Shown here piece by piece: positions 1-8,382 of a DNA stretch of 64,000 nt (positions are counted from its first letter, which is position 1; each line of letters begins with the position of its first letter). A program made the position numbers and the translations under genes. This DNA comes from Paraburkholderia dinghuensis. Lineage in GTDB: Bacteria > Pseudomonadota > Gammaproteobacteria > Burkholderiales > Burkholderiaceae. Location: positions 286,381-350,380 of the forward strand of contig NZ_RQIS01000004.1 of the NCBI RefSeq assembly GCF_003837865.1, read 5' to 3'. A model generated the notes under the pieces. It did not search any database, had not been told where the DNA came from, and worked only from the letters and a program-made list of their open reading frames with translations.

Positions 1-660
1 AAACAGCAACTGAAGTCTGTCGCGGCAGCCGCCGCAATCGTCCTCGGCGCCGCTTTCGCAGCGGCTCCTGTCAGTGCAGCCGATGCGTCCACGGATACAC
101 CCGGCACCGGCATCCACGCTGGTGACATCCTCGTGCGTCTGCGGGCGATCGCCATCATGCCGCAGTCCAGCACGAGTTCGGGCAGCACGCTCAACGCAAT
201 CAACGCCCAAGCCAACAACGCCATCGTTCCGGAACTGGACTTCACGTACATGTTCACGAACAGCATCGGTGCGGAGTTGATCCTCGGTACGTCGCGCAAT
301 CAGGTCACATCGAACATCGGCCCGCTCGGCGGCGTCGGCGTGCTGCCGCCTACGCTGCTGCTGCAGTACCACTTCAATCACGCGGGCAAGGTGCGCCCGT
401 ACGTCGGCGCTGGTATCAACTACACAATTTTCTACAACAACGGCCTGCACGCGGGCTCCACGCCGGTTTCGATCGATAACCACAGCTTCGGTCCGGCGCT
501 GCAGATGGGTATCGACATTGACGTCGCCAAGAACGTGTTCATCAACGCAGACATCAAGAAAATCTGGATGCGCACGGGCGCTTCGGCCGGTGGCACGTCG
601 CTCGGCACGCTCTACATCGATCCGCTCATCGTGGGCGTTGGTGTCGGCTACCGATTCTGA
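1..660 (+). CDS. ompW: OmpW family outer membrane protein (5' end cut by window edge)
   Basis: The frame is open from base 1 and lacks only its start, since the first codons read KQQLKSVAAA, a signal peptide missing its initial Met. About 219 residues are visible. The leader (about residues 1-27, ending in VSAAD) is followed by the OmpW pattern: an N-terminal strand ending in ILVRLRAIAI, the PELDFTYMFT strand, the stretch LPPTLLLQYHF, then RPYVGAGINYTIFY, and a C-terminal GVGVGYRF ending in Phe as outer membrane barrels do. OmpW proteins form eight-stranded barrels with a narrow hydrophobic channel. The gene ends at a strong hairpin terminator. Function beyond membership of the family is not shown by the sequence. 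Confidence 0.93.
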   Translation, partial: KQQLKSVAAAAAIVLGAAFAAAPVSAADASTDTPGTGIHAGDILVRLRAIAIMPQSSTSSGSTLNAINAQANNAIVPELDFTYMFTNSIGAELILGTSRNQVTSNIGPLGGVGVLPPTLLLQYHFNHAGKVRPYVGAGINYTIFYNNGLHAGSTPVSIDNHSFGPALQMGIDIDVAKNVFINADIKKIWMRTGASAGGTSLGTLYIDPLIVGVGVGYRF

Positions 661-675
661 GGCTCACCCCAGATG

Positions 676-711
676 AAAAAAAGCGCCGGTTTCACCGGCG
701 CTTTTTTCTTT
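676..711. terminator. Bidirectional rho-independent terminator
   Basis: Perfect stem AAGCGCCGGT / ACCGGCGCTT (681-702) with a short TTC-containing loop. It is flanked by a run of A upstream and a run of T downstream, so it can end ompW on the plus strand and the convergent DUF1289 gene on the minus strand. Confidence 0.9.
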
Positions 712-727
712 TGGGCGTGCCGGCAGA

Positions 728-931
728 TCAGGTGCGGCGTTTCTGGAAGCGCATTGCCGTGCCTTCCCGCTCGATACGCACCCAGACTGCGCGCTTTTCC
801 TCGTCGGTCATGAAGACCCAGTTGGAAACCTCCAGCGCGGTGCGCCCGCAGCCTTTGCAGATTTCGTCGAAAAGCGTCGAACAGACGCCTATGCACGGAC
901 TGTCGGGGAGGTCGTGGAGGTTGGATGCCAT
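728..931 (-). CDS. DUF1289 domain protein
   Basis: A 67-residue protein starting MASNLHDLPDSPCIGVC. Four cysteines are arranged as SPCIGVC and ICKGCGRT (about residues 12, 16, 25 and 28), followed by the W-F-M-T-D-E-E-K-R segment and a basic tail. This is the DUF1289 pattern, a small Cys-rich family that probably binds a metal; its function is not known. An upstream in-frame ATG at 1090 would add 53 residues of low-complexity sequence and is less likely. The gene ends against the ompW terminator. Confidence 0.85.
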   Translation of the reverse strand: MASNLHDLPDSPCIGVCSTLFDEICKGCGRTALEVSNWVFMTDEEKRAVWVRIEREGTAMRFQKRRT

Positions 932-1502
932 CGGAAAGGGGTCTCGGGCGGAAGGTCGGGCGCTGCGGCACGGCCGTACAGATAAAATCCCCGCTATGTT
1001 AGCCGATGCCAGCGCGGGACCGGCTGATTTATCGAGCCTGGGACCTGGGCTGGCTCGCTTGCCGGCGTGGTGGGTACACCGCCTTTGCACGCGCGTTCAG
1101 GTTTTGCGGGTTGGCGGTCGCCGACATCCCGTTCAAGTGCGGGCGCGGGGGCGAGCAGGCTGCCGCTGCCTGTCCTCCCGCCGCCGGGCCTCCGGACGGC
1201 TTGCCGTGAAATAACCGGTAACGCTCGCCGGTGCACGGCCGGACCACGCCAGGTCTGGCGTCGCACGAAAACAGCACGTGCGTTTTTTTGGTGGACACGC
1301 GCGCAGAACCGGCTAAAATTGCGCGCGATTTACCTACGGAACGGGCGCAGACACAGGTCTGTCCTGTCCGCGCGACGGAGCAGCGGTCTTTGTCGTCCGG
1401 CACTTTTGATGGTAGGTTGCGTAAGTCAGAGGGGGGCCGCGCCGGGCGCGGCATGATGCGAGGCAGATGGCCGCTACGGATCGGCCGGGATGGGAGAACG
1501 GA
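932..1502. other. Intergenic region upstream of potF, no gene seen
   Basis: All frames here encode only Arg/Pro/Ala-rich GC-composition ORFs without family resemblance or good ribosome binding sites. It separates the divergent DUF1289 gene from potF and presumably carries the pot operon promoter, but I could not place one with good spacing. Confidence 0.6.
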
Positions 1503-2603
1503 ATGAAAAAGCAGGTTGTGGCTCGACTGGCCGCGCTGGTGCTCTGTGCGGCGCCGTGGGTGGCGTCAGTGGCGAAGGACACGCAACTGAACGTGTACAA
1601 CTGGTCCGATTACATCGCCCCGGACACGATTCCGAACTTCACCAAGCAGGCGGGCGTCAAGGTCAAGTACGACAACTACGACAGCGACGACACGCTGCAG
1701 GCCAAGCTGCTCGCAGGCAATTCGGGCTACGACATCGTCGTGCCGACCAGCAACTACGCGGGCAAGCAGATTGCCGCCGGCATTTTCGCGCCGCTCGACA
1801 AGTCGAAGATCCCCAATCTGAAATACCTCGATCCGCAGCTGATGGCGCTCGTCGCCGGGGCGGATCCAGGTAACAAGTTCGCGGTGCCCTGGGCGTACGG
1901 CACGACCGGGCTCGCGTTCAATGTGACGAAGGTCCAGTCAATCCTCGGCAAGGACGTGCCGCTCGACAACTGGGACATCCTGTTCAAGCCCGAGTACATC
2001 TCGAAGCTGAAGACGTGCGGCGTATCGGTCCTCGACGCGCCTGACCAGATGTTCGCAGCCGCGCTTCACTATATGGGCAAGGATCCGATGTCGACGAACC
2101 CGGCCGACTATAAGGCCGCGCTCGAGATGATGAAGAAGATCCGGCCGTACATCACGCAGTTCAACTCGTCGGGCTACATCAACGATCTGGTCGGCGGCGA
2201 CATCTGCTTTGCCTTCGGATGGTCCGGCGACGTCGTGATCGCCAAGCACCGCGCGATCGAGGCGAAGAAGCCGTACAAGGTCGAGTACTACATCCCGAAG
2301 GGCGGCGCGCCGATCTGGTTCGACGTGATGGTGATTCCGAAGGACGCCCAGCACATGGAAGCCGCGCACGAGTGGATCAATTACATCGAAACGCCGCAGG
2401 TTCACGCCGCGATTACGAATGCCGTCTTCTATCCGAGCGCGAACGCGGAAGCACGCAAGTACGTGAAGAAGGACATTGCGGACGACCCGGCCGTCTATCC
2501 GCCGCCCGAGGTTCTGAAAACGCTGTTCCTGCTCAAGCCGCTGCCGCCCGAGATCCAGCGTCTGCAGACCCGCCTGTGGACCGAGTTCAAGTCGGGCCGC
2601 TAA
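1503..2603 (+). CDS. potF: Putrescine-binding periplasmic protein (PotF/PotD family)
   Basis: A 366-residue substrate-binding protein for polyamine ABC import. The start at 1503 follows GGGAGA and gives a classical signal peptide (KKQ then a hydrophobic stretch to about residue 23). The mature protein opens with LNVYNWSDYIAP, the hallmark of PotD/PotF proteins. Later family segments are GYDIVVPTSNY, FAVPWAYGTTGLAFN, FAFGWSGDV and IPKGGAPIWFDVMVIPKDA, which supply the aromatic and acidic residues of the polyamine pocket. It heads potFGHI; a hairpin 25 bases after its stop may reduce readthrough, which would explain how the binding protein is made in excess of the membrane parts. Putrescine rather than spermidine specificity is inferred from the potFGHI gene order. 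Confidence 0.93.
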   Translation: MKKQVVARLAALVLCAAPWVASVAKDTQLNVYNWSDYIAPDTIPNFTKQAGVKVKYDNYDSDDTLQAKLLAGNSGYDIVVPTSNYAGKQIAAGIFAPLDKSKIPNLKYLDPQLMALVAGADPGNKFAVPWAYGTTGLAFNVTKVQSILGKDVPLDNWDILFKPEYISKLKTCGVSVLDAPDQMFAAALHYMGKDPMSTNPADYKAALEMMKKIRPYITQFNSSGYINDLVGGDICFAFGWSGDVVIAKHRAIEAKKPYKVEYYIPKGGAPIWFDVMVIPKDAQHMEAAHEWINYIETPQVHAAITNAVFYPSANAEARKYVKKDIADDPAVYPPPEVLKTLFLLKPLPPEIQRLQTRLWTEFKSGR

Positions 2604-2625
2604 GAAGAGGCACCGACGCGTTACC

Positions 2626-2660
2626 CCGAGCCCCCGGCAGACCCGCCGGGGGCTTTGTTC
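2626..2660 (+). terminator. Intra-operon hairpin (attenuating terminator)
   Basis: Stem AGCCCCCGGC / GCCGGGGGCT around a short AGACC loop (2629-2654), followed by TTTGTT. It lies between potF and potG, a usual place for partial termination in binding-protein-first ABC operons. Confidence 0.7.
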
Positions 2661-2709
2661 GTCAACACCCGTCCAGCGCAATTCCGTACAAGGCAGGGCA
2701 GAGAGAATC

Positions 2710-3870
2710 ATGAGTGACCAGTCGAGCGCACCGGCCGCGGCCGGCGTGCTGCCTTCGGGCGCATCCACCGCAGGGACCGCTGCGGACAATTTCGTGCAGG
2801 TCGTCGACGTCGTGAAGAAGTTCGGCGAGACGACGGCCGTGAAAAACGTCAATCTCGCGGTCAGGAAGGGCGAGCTGTTTGCGCTGCTCGGCAGTTCGGG
2901 CTGCGGCAAGTCCACGCTCCTGCGCATGCTCGCGGGCCTCGAGTCGATCACGTCGGGCAAGATCCTGATCGACGGTGAGGACCTCGCCACGCTGCCGCCG
3001 TATCGCCGGCCGGTCAACATGATGTTCCAGTCTTACGCGCTCTTCCCGCACATGACGGTCGAGTCGAACGTCGGGTTCGGGCTGCGCCAGGAAGGCGTGA
3101 AGAAGGGCGAACTGCAGGACCGCGTCGCGGCGGCGCTCGAACTCGTGCAGATGTCACGGTACGCGAAGCGCAAGCCGCACCAGCTTTCAGGCGGCCAACA
3201 GCAGCGCGTCGCGCTCGCGCGCTCGCTCGTAAAGCGCCCGAAGCTGCTGCTGCTCGACGAGCCGATGTCGGCGCTCGACAAGCAGATCCGGCAGCGCACG
3301 CAGATCGAACTCGTCAACATCCTCGAGAAGGTCGGCGTCACGTGCATCATGGTCACGCACGACCAGGAAGAGGCAATGACGATGGCTGGACGTCTCGCCG
3401 TGATGAGCGAAGGCGAGATCGTTCAGCTCGGCACGCCGAACCAGGTCTACGAGTACCCGAACAGCCGCTTTTCCGCGGAGTTCATCGGCTCGACGAATCT
3501 GTTCGCCGGCAACGTCGTCGAGGATGAACCCGATCACGTCTACGTCGAGTCGCCGGAACTGCCCGTGCGCCTGTATGTGAACCACGGCATCACGGGCCCG
3601 CTCGGCATGCCCGTGACGATCTCGGTGCGCCCCGAGCGCATCGCGCTTACGCGCAAGCCGCCCGAGGGGACCTACAACTGGGGCCGTGGTGTCGTCATGA
3701 ACGTCGCGTACATGGGCGGCTACTCGCTCTATCACGTCAAGCTCGATTCCGGCAAGACCGTGGTCGCGAACGTGTCGAGCCTCGCGATCTCCGAGATCGA
3801 ATCGCCCGCCTTTGGCGACGAAGTCTACGTTCGCTGGAGCGCGTCTGCCGGCGTGGTGCTGACGTCATGA
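2710..3870 (+). CDS. potG: Polyamine ABC transporter ATPase
   Basis: A 386-residue ATPase that powers putrescine import at the inner membrane. Walker A GSSGCGKST is at about 61-69, the Q-loop at MMFQSYALFPHMTV, the signature LSGGQQQR at about 159, Walker B LLLLDEP near 179-185, and the H-loop in IMVTHDQEEAM. The C-terminal third is a TOBE-type regulatory domain (PVTISVRPERIAL), as in PotA/PotG. The N-terminus carries about 28 extra Ala/Ser-rich residues before the ABC fold, common in betaproteobacterial PotG. Its stop overlaps the potH start by four bases, indicating translational coupling. Confidence 0.95.
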   Translation: MSDQSSAPAAAGVLPSGASTAGTAADNFVQVVDVVKKFGETTAVKNVNLAVRKGELFALLGSSGCGKSTLLRMLAGLESITSGKILIDGEDLATLPPYRRPVNMMFQSYALFPHMTVESNVGFGLRQEGVKKGELQDRVAAALELVQMSRYAKRKPHQLSGGQQQRVALARSLVKRPKLLLLDEPMSALDKQIRQRTQIELVNILEKVGVTCIMVTHDQEEAMTMAGRLAVMSEGEIVQLGTPNQVYEYPNSRFSAEFIGSTNLFAGNVVEDEPDHVYVESPELPVRLYVNHGITGPLGMPVTISVRPERIALTRKPPEGTYNWGRGVVMNVAYMGGYSLYHVKLDSGKTVVANVSSLAISEIESPAFGDEVYVRWSASAGVVLTS

Positions 3871-4799
3871 CCGCGACGCTGAAGAAAATTGCGAACTGGC
3901 CAGTCAAGCGCTTTAACCTGACCGGCAGCACGGCTGTCGTGGCGGGGCCGTTCTTCTGGCTGTTGCTGTTTTTCCTCGTACCGTTCGTCCTGGTCGTCAA
4001 GATCAGCTTCGCGGACCAGCAGCTCGGTATTCCGCCGTACACGCGACTCGTGTCGTTCGCCGACGGCGTCCTGCATATTGCGCTCGATCTGTCGCACTAC
4101 GCGTTCCTGTTCCAGGACAGCCTTTACTTCGCGACGTACGTGAATTCGGTGGTCGTGGCCGGGATCTCCACGCTCCTGTGCCTCCTGATCGGCTATCCGA
4201 TGGCGTATTACATCGCGCGCTCGAAGCCGGGTACGCGCAACGTCCTCATGATGGCGGTGATGCTCCCGTTCTGGACGTCGTTCCTGATTCGTGTGTACGC
4301 GTGGATCGGCATCCTCAAGAACAACGGACTACTGAACAATTTCCTGATGTCGACCGGCTTGATCCACACGCCGCTCGAGCTGTATCACACGAATACGGCC
4401 GTCTACATCGGCATGGTGTATTCATACCTGCCGTTCCTCGTCATGCCGCTTTACGCGCACCTCGTGAAGATGGACCTGACGTTGCTCGAAGCCGCCTACG
4501 ATCTAGGCGCGAAGCCGTGGCGGGCGTTCGTCGAGATCACGCTGCCGCTTTCGAAGAACGGTGTCATAGCGGGCTGCCTGCTGGTGTTCATTCCGGCCGT
4601 GGGCGAGTACGTGATTCCTGAGCTGCTCGGCGGTGCGAATACGCTGATGATCGGTCGCGTCATGTGGAACGAGTTCTTTGACAACGCCGACTGGCCGATG
4701 GCCTCCGCGGTGACGTGCGCGATGGTGCTGCTGCTGCTCGTGCCGATGGCGCTGTTCCAGCACTATCAGGCGAAGGAACTGGAGGGGCGCGGACGATGA
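3867..4799 (+). CDS. potH: Polyamine ABC transporter permease
   Basis: A 310-residue inner membrane protein with about six hydrophobic helices. The first is FFWLLLFFLVPFVLVVKISFA. The ABC EAA loop, which docks on PotG, reads EAAYDLGAKPWRAFVEITLPLS at about residues 210-231. It starts inside the end of potG (ATGA) and ends by overlapping potI in the same way. PotH and PotI form the heterodimeric channel for putrescine. Confidence 0.95.
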   Translation: MTATLKKIANWPVKRFNLTGSTAVVAGPFFWLLLFFLVPFVLVVKISFADQQLGIPPYTRLVSFADGVLHIALDLSHYAFLFQDSLYFATYVNSVVVAGISTLLCLLIGYPMAYYIARSKPGTRNVLMMAVMLPFWTSFLIRVYAWIGILKNNGLLNNFLMSTGLIHTPLELYHTNTAVYIGMVYSYLPFLVMPLYAHLVKMDLTLLEAAYDLGAKPWRAFVEITLPLSKNGVIAGCLLVFIPAVGEYVIPELLGGANTLMIGRVMWNEFFDNADWPMASAVTCAMVLLLLVPMALFQHYQAKELEGRGR

Positions 4800-5614
4800 A
4801 ACCCAATCGTGTTCTGCAGTTCATCGCGCTCGGTCTTGGCTTCGCGTTCCTTTACATCCCCATCGCCAGCCTGATCGTCTATTCGTTCAACGAGTCGAAG
4901 CTCGTGACGGTATGGACGGGCTTTTCGACGCGCTGGTACCAGGCGCTCCTGACCGACGACGAACTCATCACTGCCGCGTGGCTGTCGCTGCGTATCGGCT
5001 TGTTGACGGCGTTCGCGTCGGTTGTGATCGGGACGTGGGCCGGGTTCGTGCTCGCGCGCATGGGCCGGTTCCGCGGCTTCACGCTCTACACGGGCATGAT
5101 CAACGCGCCGCTCGTGATTCCTGAGGTCATTCAGGGCATTTCGCTGCTGCTGCTTTTCGTGGAGATGGGCAAGCTGTTCGGCTGGCCCGCGGGGCGCGGC
5201 GTGTTCACGATCTGGATCGGTCACGTGATGCTCTGTATCTCGTACGTCGCGATCATCGTGCAGTCGCGCGTGCGCGAACTGAACCCGTCGCTCGAAGAGG
5301 CCGCGCTCGACCTGGGCGCAACGCCGTTCAAGGTTTTCTTCACGATCACGCTGCCGCTCATCTCGCAGGCGCTCGCCGCGGGCTGGCTGCTGTCGTTCAC
5401 GCTCTCGATCGACGACCTGGTGCTTTCCGCGTTTCTGTCGGGTCCCGGCTCGACAACATTGCCACTCGTCGTGTTCTCGCGCGTGCGTCTGGGGCTGAAC
5501 CCGGAGATGAACGCGCTCGCGACGCTCTTCATCCTCGTCGTAACGATAGGCGTGGTGCTCGGCAACTACTTCATGCAGCGCGCCGAGCGCAAGCGCATGG
5601 CGATGGCCGTCTGA
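4796..5614 (+). CDS. potI: Polyamine ABC transporter permease
   Basis: A 272-residue partner of PotH. The start at 4796 overlaps the potH stop (ATGA) and begins MKPNRVLQFIALGLG, the first membrane helix. A longer upstream in-frame start (4715) would read through potH and is rejected. The EAA loop is EEAALDLGATPFKVFFTITLPL at about residues 165-186. The PotC/PotI segment SIDDLVLSAFLSGPGSTTLPLV follows it. Last gene of the operon, ahead of a strong terminator. Confidence 0.95.
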   Translation: MKPNRVLQFIALGLGFAFLYIPIASLIVYSFNESKLVTVWTGFSTRWYQALLTDDELITAAWLSLRIGLLTAFASVVIGTWAGFVLARMGRFRGFTLYTGMINAPLVIPEVIQGISLLLLFVEMGKLFGWPAGRGVFTIWIGHVMLCISYVAIIVQSRVRELNPSLEEAALDLGATPFKVFFTITLPLISQALAAGWLLSFTLSIDDLVLSAFLSGPGSTTLPLVVFSRVRLGLNPEMNALATLFILVVTIGVVLGNYFMQRAERKRMAMAV

Positions 5615-5637
5615 ACGAAACGACGTCCTCAATACGC

Positions 5638-5680
5638 AAAACGGCGCGCGGGCAGTTCTGGCCGCGCGCCGTTTTTCATG
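5638..5680. terminator. Bidirectional rho-independent terminator
   Basis: Stem ACGGCGCGCGG / CCGCGCGCCGT with a ten-base loop, A-rich on the left and TTTTT on the right. It sits between the convergent ends of potI and the chemoreceptor gene. Confidence 0.9.
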
Positions 5681-5690
5681 GTGCAAAGCG

Positions 5691-7115
5691 TTACGGGGCG
5701 AGCCGGTAGCCCATGCGGAAGCCGCCCCAATGTCGCCCGTTCACCATGATCGGCGCCGAAGCATCCTTCATCATCACGAAGTTGCCACCACCCATGTCGC
5801 GCCGATAAGTCTGCAACAGGAACGGTTTCGTGTGCGAGCCCGCGGCGCGGCCGGCACGGTCGTTGAAAATGCGGTGATTTCGGCAGTTCGCGGCATTCCA
5901 GACGGGATCGTCGCGCTGCGGCTGCGAGAACTTGCGATTGTGCGTCGGGATATAACCGCGCGGATCGATCGCGACGCAGAACGCCACGCGCGGATCGAAG
6001 GTGAGGAGCGGCTCGAGTATCGGGGGCAGCACGCGATCGGTGAACGCCGTGAAGCGTGTGATGTGCTGCTGCGGATTCGTGTTGGGCTCCGGCACATAGA
6101 CGTTGTCGAAGAGGTCCGCGTCACTGATGTCGCCGCGCGCGAGCGCCGCCTCGAACAGCTTGCCGACCTGCGCCGCCGCGCGCTGCACGGCGTCGACGAA
6201 GCGTGTGTCCTCGGTTTCGACGCCGGTGGCTGCGCTCAGTTCGATCAGCGTTTCGGAGACGTCGAGGAGCCGCCCGAGCTGATCCTTCGCCTGCGCGAAA
6301 TTGCGGCTCGAATCTTCGACGCCGTTCGCCATTTCCGCCACCTGCGTTTCAAGCCCGTCGCATTTCGCTTCGATTTCACCGGTCAACTGTGCGATCTGGC
6401 CGGCGTGCTCGTCGAGCTGCGTAATCGCATCGCCGGTGCTCTGCATGGCCGAGCCAATCGTGCGCGTGCCTTCGCGTACACGATGCGCTCGATCGGTGTT
6501 GGCGTTGCCTTCGACGATGAGCTGCTCGGTTTGCTGTGTCAGTTGCGCGAGCGTTTGTTCGATCTGGCCCGTGGCAAGGGCGGTTTTCGCCGAGAGGTTC
6601 TTCACCTCCGACGCCACGACGGCGAAGCTTTTCCCCGATTCGCCGGCGCGCGCGGCCTCGATGGCGGCGTTCAGCGCGAGCAACTGAGTTTGCCGCGCGA
6701 TTAGCGAAATTTCCTCGGATACCTTCGAGACATGCGCGAGTGCGCTGCGCAGCGCGCCGATCTGGCTTGCGATGACGGTCACGCCTTCGACGAGCCCGTG
6801 GATATCCGCGAGCGAGTCGTCGATGGTCCGCTGTGAACTCTGCACCGTGGCCGCCGTCTCGCTGCTGACCTCGCGCATCGCGCGCGCCGCAGCGGCAATC
6901 TGGTGATTTCCCGCAAGTGTGTGCGCTGCTGATTCGCGCAGGGCATGGCAGACGCCGGCCTGATTCTGCACACGCACGGCCACTTCGTCGACGTGGCCGG
7001 ACACGTCGCAGATTTCAATGCCGAGGCGGCCTGCCTGTGCGGCGATGTCGCCGATGATGGCAGCCGATTTGCCCGAGCGGCGGGGGCCGCGCAGGCGCAA
7101 ACGCGAAAGTGACAT
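5691..7115 (-). CDS. Soluble methyl-accepting chemotaxis protein with C-terminal sensor domain
   Basis: A 474-residue protein; the start at 7115 is set by AAGGAGA nine bases upstream. The long open frame beyond it, up to 7631, runs through the sORF and repeat region and is not coding. There is no membrane segment or signal peptide, so this is a cytoplasmic receptor. The MCP signalling hairpin includes IARQTQLLALNAAIEAARAG and FAVVASEVKNLSAKT (about residues 160-200), where CheA and CheW dock. After the coiled coil comes a C-terminal domain (about 325-474) with FCVAIDPRGYIPTHN, CRNHRIFNDR and HWGGFRMGY, resembling a Cache/PAS-like ligand domain. The domain order (signalling first, sensor last) is reversed relative to classical receptors. 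Ligand unknown. Confidence 0.88.
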   Translation of the reverse strand: MSLSRLRLRGPRRSGKSAAIIGDIAAQAGRLGIEICDVSGHVDEVAVRVQNQAGVCHALRESAAHTLAGNHQIAAAARAMREVSSETAATVQSSQRTIDDSLADIHGLVEGVTVIASQIGALRSALAHVSKVSEEISLIARQTQLLALNAAIEAARAGESGKSFAVVASEVKNLSAKTALATGQIEQTLAQLTQQTEQLIVEGNANTDRAHRVREGTRTIGSAMQSTGDAITQLDEHAGQIAQLTGEIEAKCDGLETQVAEMANGVEDSSRNFAQAKDQLGRLLDVSETLIELSAATGVETEDTRFVDAVQRAAAQVGKLFEAALARGDISDADLFDNVYVPEPNTNPQQHITRFTAFTDRVLPPILEPLLTFDPRVAFCVAIDPRGYIPTHNRKFSQPQRDDPVWNAANCRNHRIFNDRAGRAAGSHTKPFLLQTYRRDMGGGNFVMMKDASAPIMVNGRHWGGFRMGYRLAP

Positions 7116-7285
7116 CCAGTGTCTCCTTGCCCGTAAGGGTCGGTGGGCGGGAGCCCTGTCACTTATGCGAATGACCGGCTCTCTGAACCAATTAACGGCG
7201 TGAAACGTGGAAGACTTGAGCGTGCAGAGTGCCGCAGGGCTATGATCGTGGTCGCGGGCGGAAACGGGCCCGCTGTGGGAGCGCG

Positions 7286-7414
7286 ATGATCGAGGCAATG
7301 CTGTACGGGGGCGCCATCGGGGCGCTCTGGCAGCAACTGGTCCAGCTATGGGAGCTGATCGTGATGGTCCTTCGCTTCTTGTGGGGACTGCTGCGGCTTC
7401 TGGGCGGCGCTTGA
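7286..7414 (+). CDS. Possible 42-residue membrane peptide
   Basis: The ORF begins ATGATCGAGG seven bases after GGGAG and encodes a single hydrophobic, Trp/Leu-rich segment (LWQQLVQLWELIVMVLRFLW) ending in GGA. It lies in the gap divergent from the chemoreceptor and before the methyltransferase. No family is recognised. The ribosome binding site and the clean transmembrane-like composition are the only support; it could be a chance ORF. Confidence 0.35.
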   Translation: MIEAMLYGGAIGALWQQLVQLWELIVMVLRFLWGLLRLLGGA

Positions 7415-7457
7415 CGCCGCTGGCAGGGCGGTTGCATGGTGCCGGTGCGTATCGGAT

Positions 7458-7505
7458 AGAAGCGCGGATAAAAGCGCGGATAAATGCGAGGGTAAACGTG
7501 CGGTT
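7458..7505. repeat. Degenerate 12-bp tandem repeat, about four units
   Basis: Units AGAAGCGCGGAT, AAAAGCGCGGAT, AAATGCGAGGGT and AAACGTGCGGTT follow one another head to tail. The first two differ at one base. The repeats lie about 100 bases upstream of the methyltransferase start. Confidence 0.7.
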
Positions 7506-7602
7506 AGGTCCGCCGAGGCAAGAGCGGTGAATCCACGAGACGCGACCGGATTCGATAGACGTTGCACGTGCAAGCGCGTGTGACATCCTGGAAGGGCAGA
7601 CG

Positions 7603-8382
7603 ATGAACCACGATTCCACCCGGCGTTTCACCGACCGGGTAGCCGATTACGTCAAGTACCGGCCGACCTGGCCGCGCGAGCTGACGACCTTCGTGCATGC
7701 CGAATGCGGCGTCGCACCGGGCGCGCGCGTGGCCGATATTGGCGCGGGTACGGGCATTTCCTCCAAGCTCTTTCTCGACGCGGGACATCCGGTCGTGGCG
7801 GTCGAGCCGAACGCCGCGATGCGCGACGCCGCAGACCGTCTGCTTGGCGGCTACGAGCACTATCTCAGCGTGGCGGGCACGGCGGAGGCCACGACGCTCG
7901 ACGACGCCAGTGTCGATCTGGTGACGGCGGCACAGGCTTTCCACTGGTTCGACAAGGCGCTCGCGCACCGCGAGTTCGCGCGCATCCTCAAGCCGCGCGG
8001 ACAAATCGTACTGTTCTGGAACAGCCGCCTCGTGGACGGCTCACCGTTTCTCGCGGGCTACGAGGCGCTGCTGCGGCGCTTCAGCCCCGACTATGCGGGT
8101 GTTGCCGCGACGTATCCGGGCGACGCCCCCGGCGACACGTCAATGGCCGACTGGTTCGGCGACGGCTTCGAGCGCAAGACCGTCTTTCCCAACGCGCAGA
8201 TGCTCGATTTCGACGGGTTGCGGGGGCGGTTGATGTCGTCGTCGTACGCACCGAAGCCCGGCGATCCTCGCCACGAGCCGATGCTGGACGCGCTCCGCAC
8301 GCTGTTCGATGAAACGCAGCAGGACGGCCTTGTGAATTTCGCCTACGAGACGCGTGTCTACGCAGGGCGGCCGCAGCGCTAG
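7603..8382 (+). CDS. Class I SAM-dependent methyltransferase
   Basis: A 259-residue UbiE/Methyltransf_11-type enzyme. It begins with RRFTDRVADYVKYRPTWP, the usual lead-in for this subfamily. Motif I, VADIGAGTGISS (about residues 44-55), binds AdoMet; the acidic residue ending strand two is in VVAVEPNAAM; motif IV/post-I is VDLVTAAQAFHWFD, and LKPRGQIVLFWNSR forms strand five. The substrate cannot be told from sequence. The stop codon overlaps the stop of the convergent monooxygenase by four bases, leaving no room for a terminator between the two genes. Confidence 0.88.
   Translation: MNHDSTRRFTDRVADYVKYRPTWPRELTTFVHAECGVAPGARVADIGAGTGISSKLFLDAGHPVVAVEPNAAMRDAADRLLGGYEHYLSVAGTAEATTLDDASVDLVTAAQAFHWFDKALAHREFARILKPRGQIVLFWNSRLVDGSPFLAGYEALLRRFSPDYAGVAATYPGDAPGDTSMADWFGDGFERKTVFPNAQMLDFDGLRGRLMSSSYAPKPGDPRHEPMLDALRTLFDETQQDGLVNFAYETRVYAGRPQR

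Noticed and set aside
1288..1319. Candidate -35/-10 pair (TTGGTG and TAAAAT) upstream of potF
   Set aside because: The spacing of 20 bases is too long for a normal sigma-70 promoter.
1006..1454. Several overlapping ORFs of 60-140 codons on both strands upstream of potF
   Set aside because: None has a ribosome binding site or recognisable sequence; composition is what random GC-rich DNA gives.
7116..7631. N-terminal extension of the chemoreceptor frame up to 7631
   Set aside because: The extension covers the tandem repeat and the small ORF, is Arg/Ser/Pro-rich, and an AAGGAGA site marks the start at 7115.
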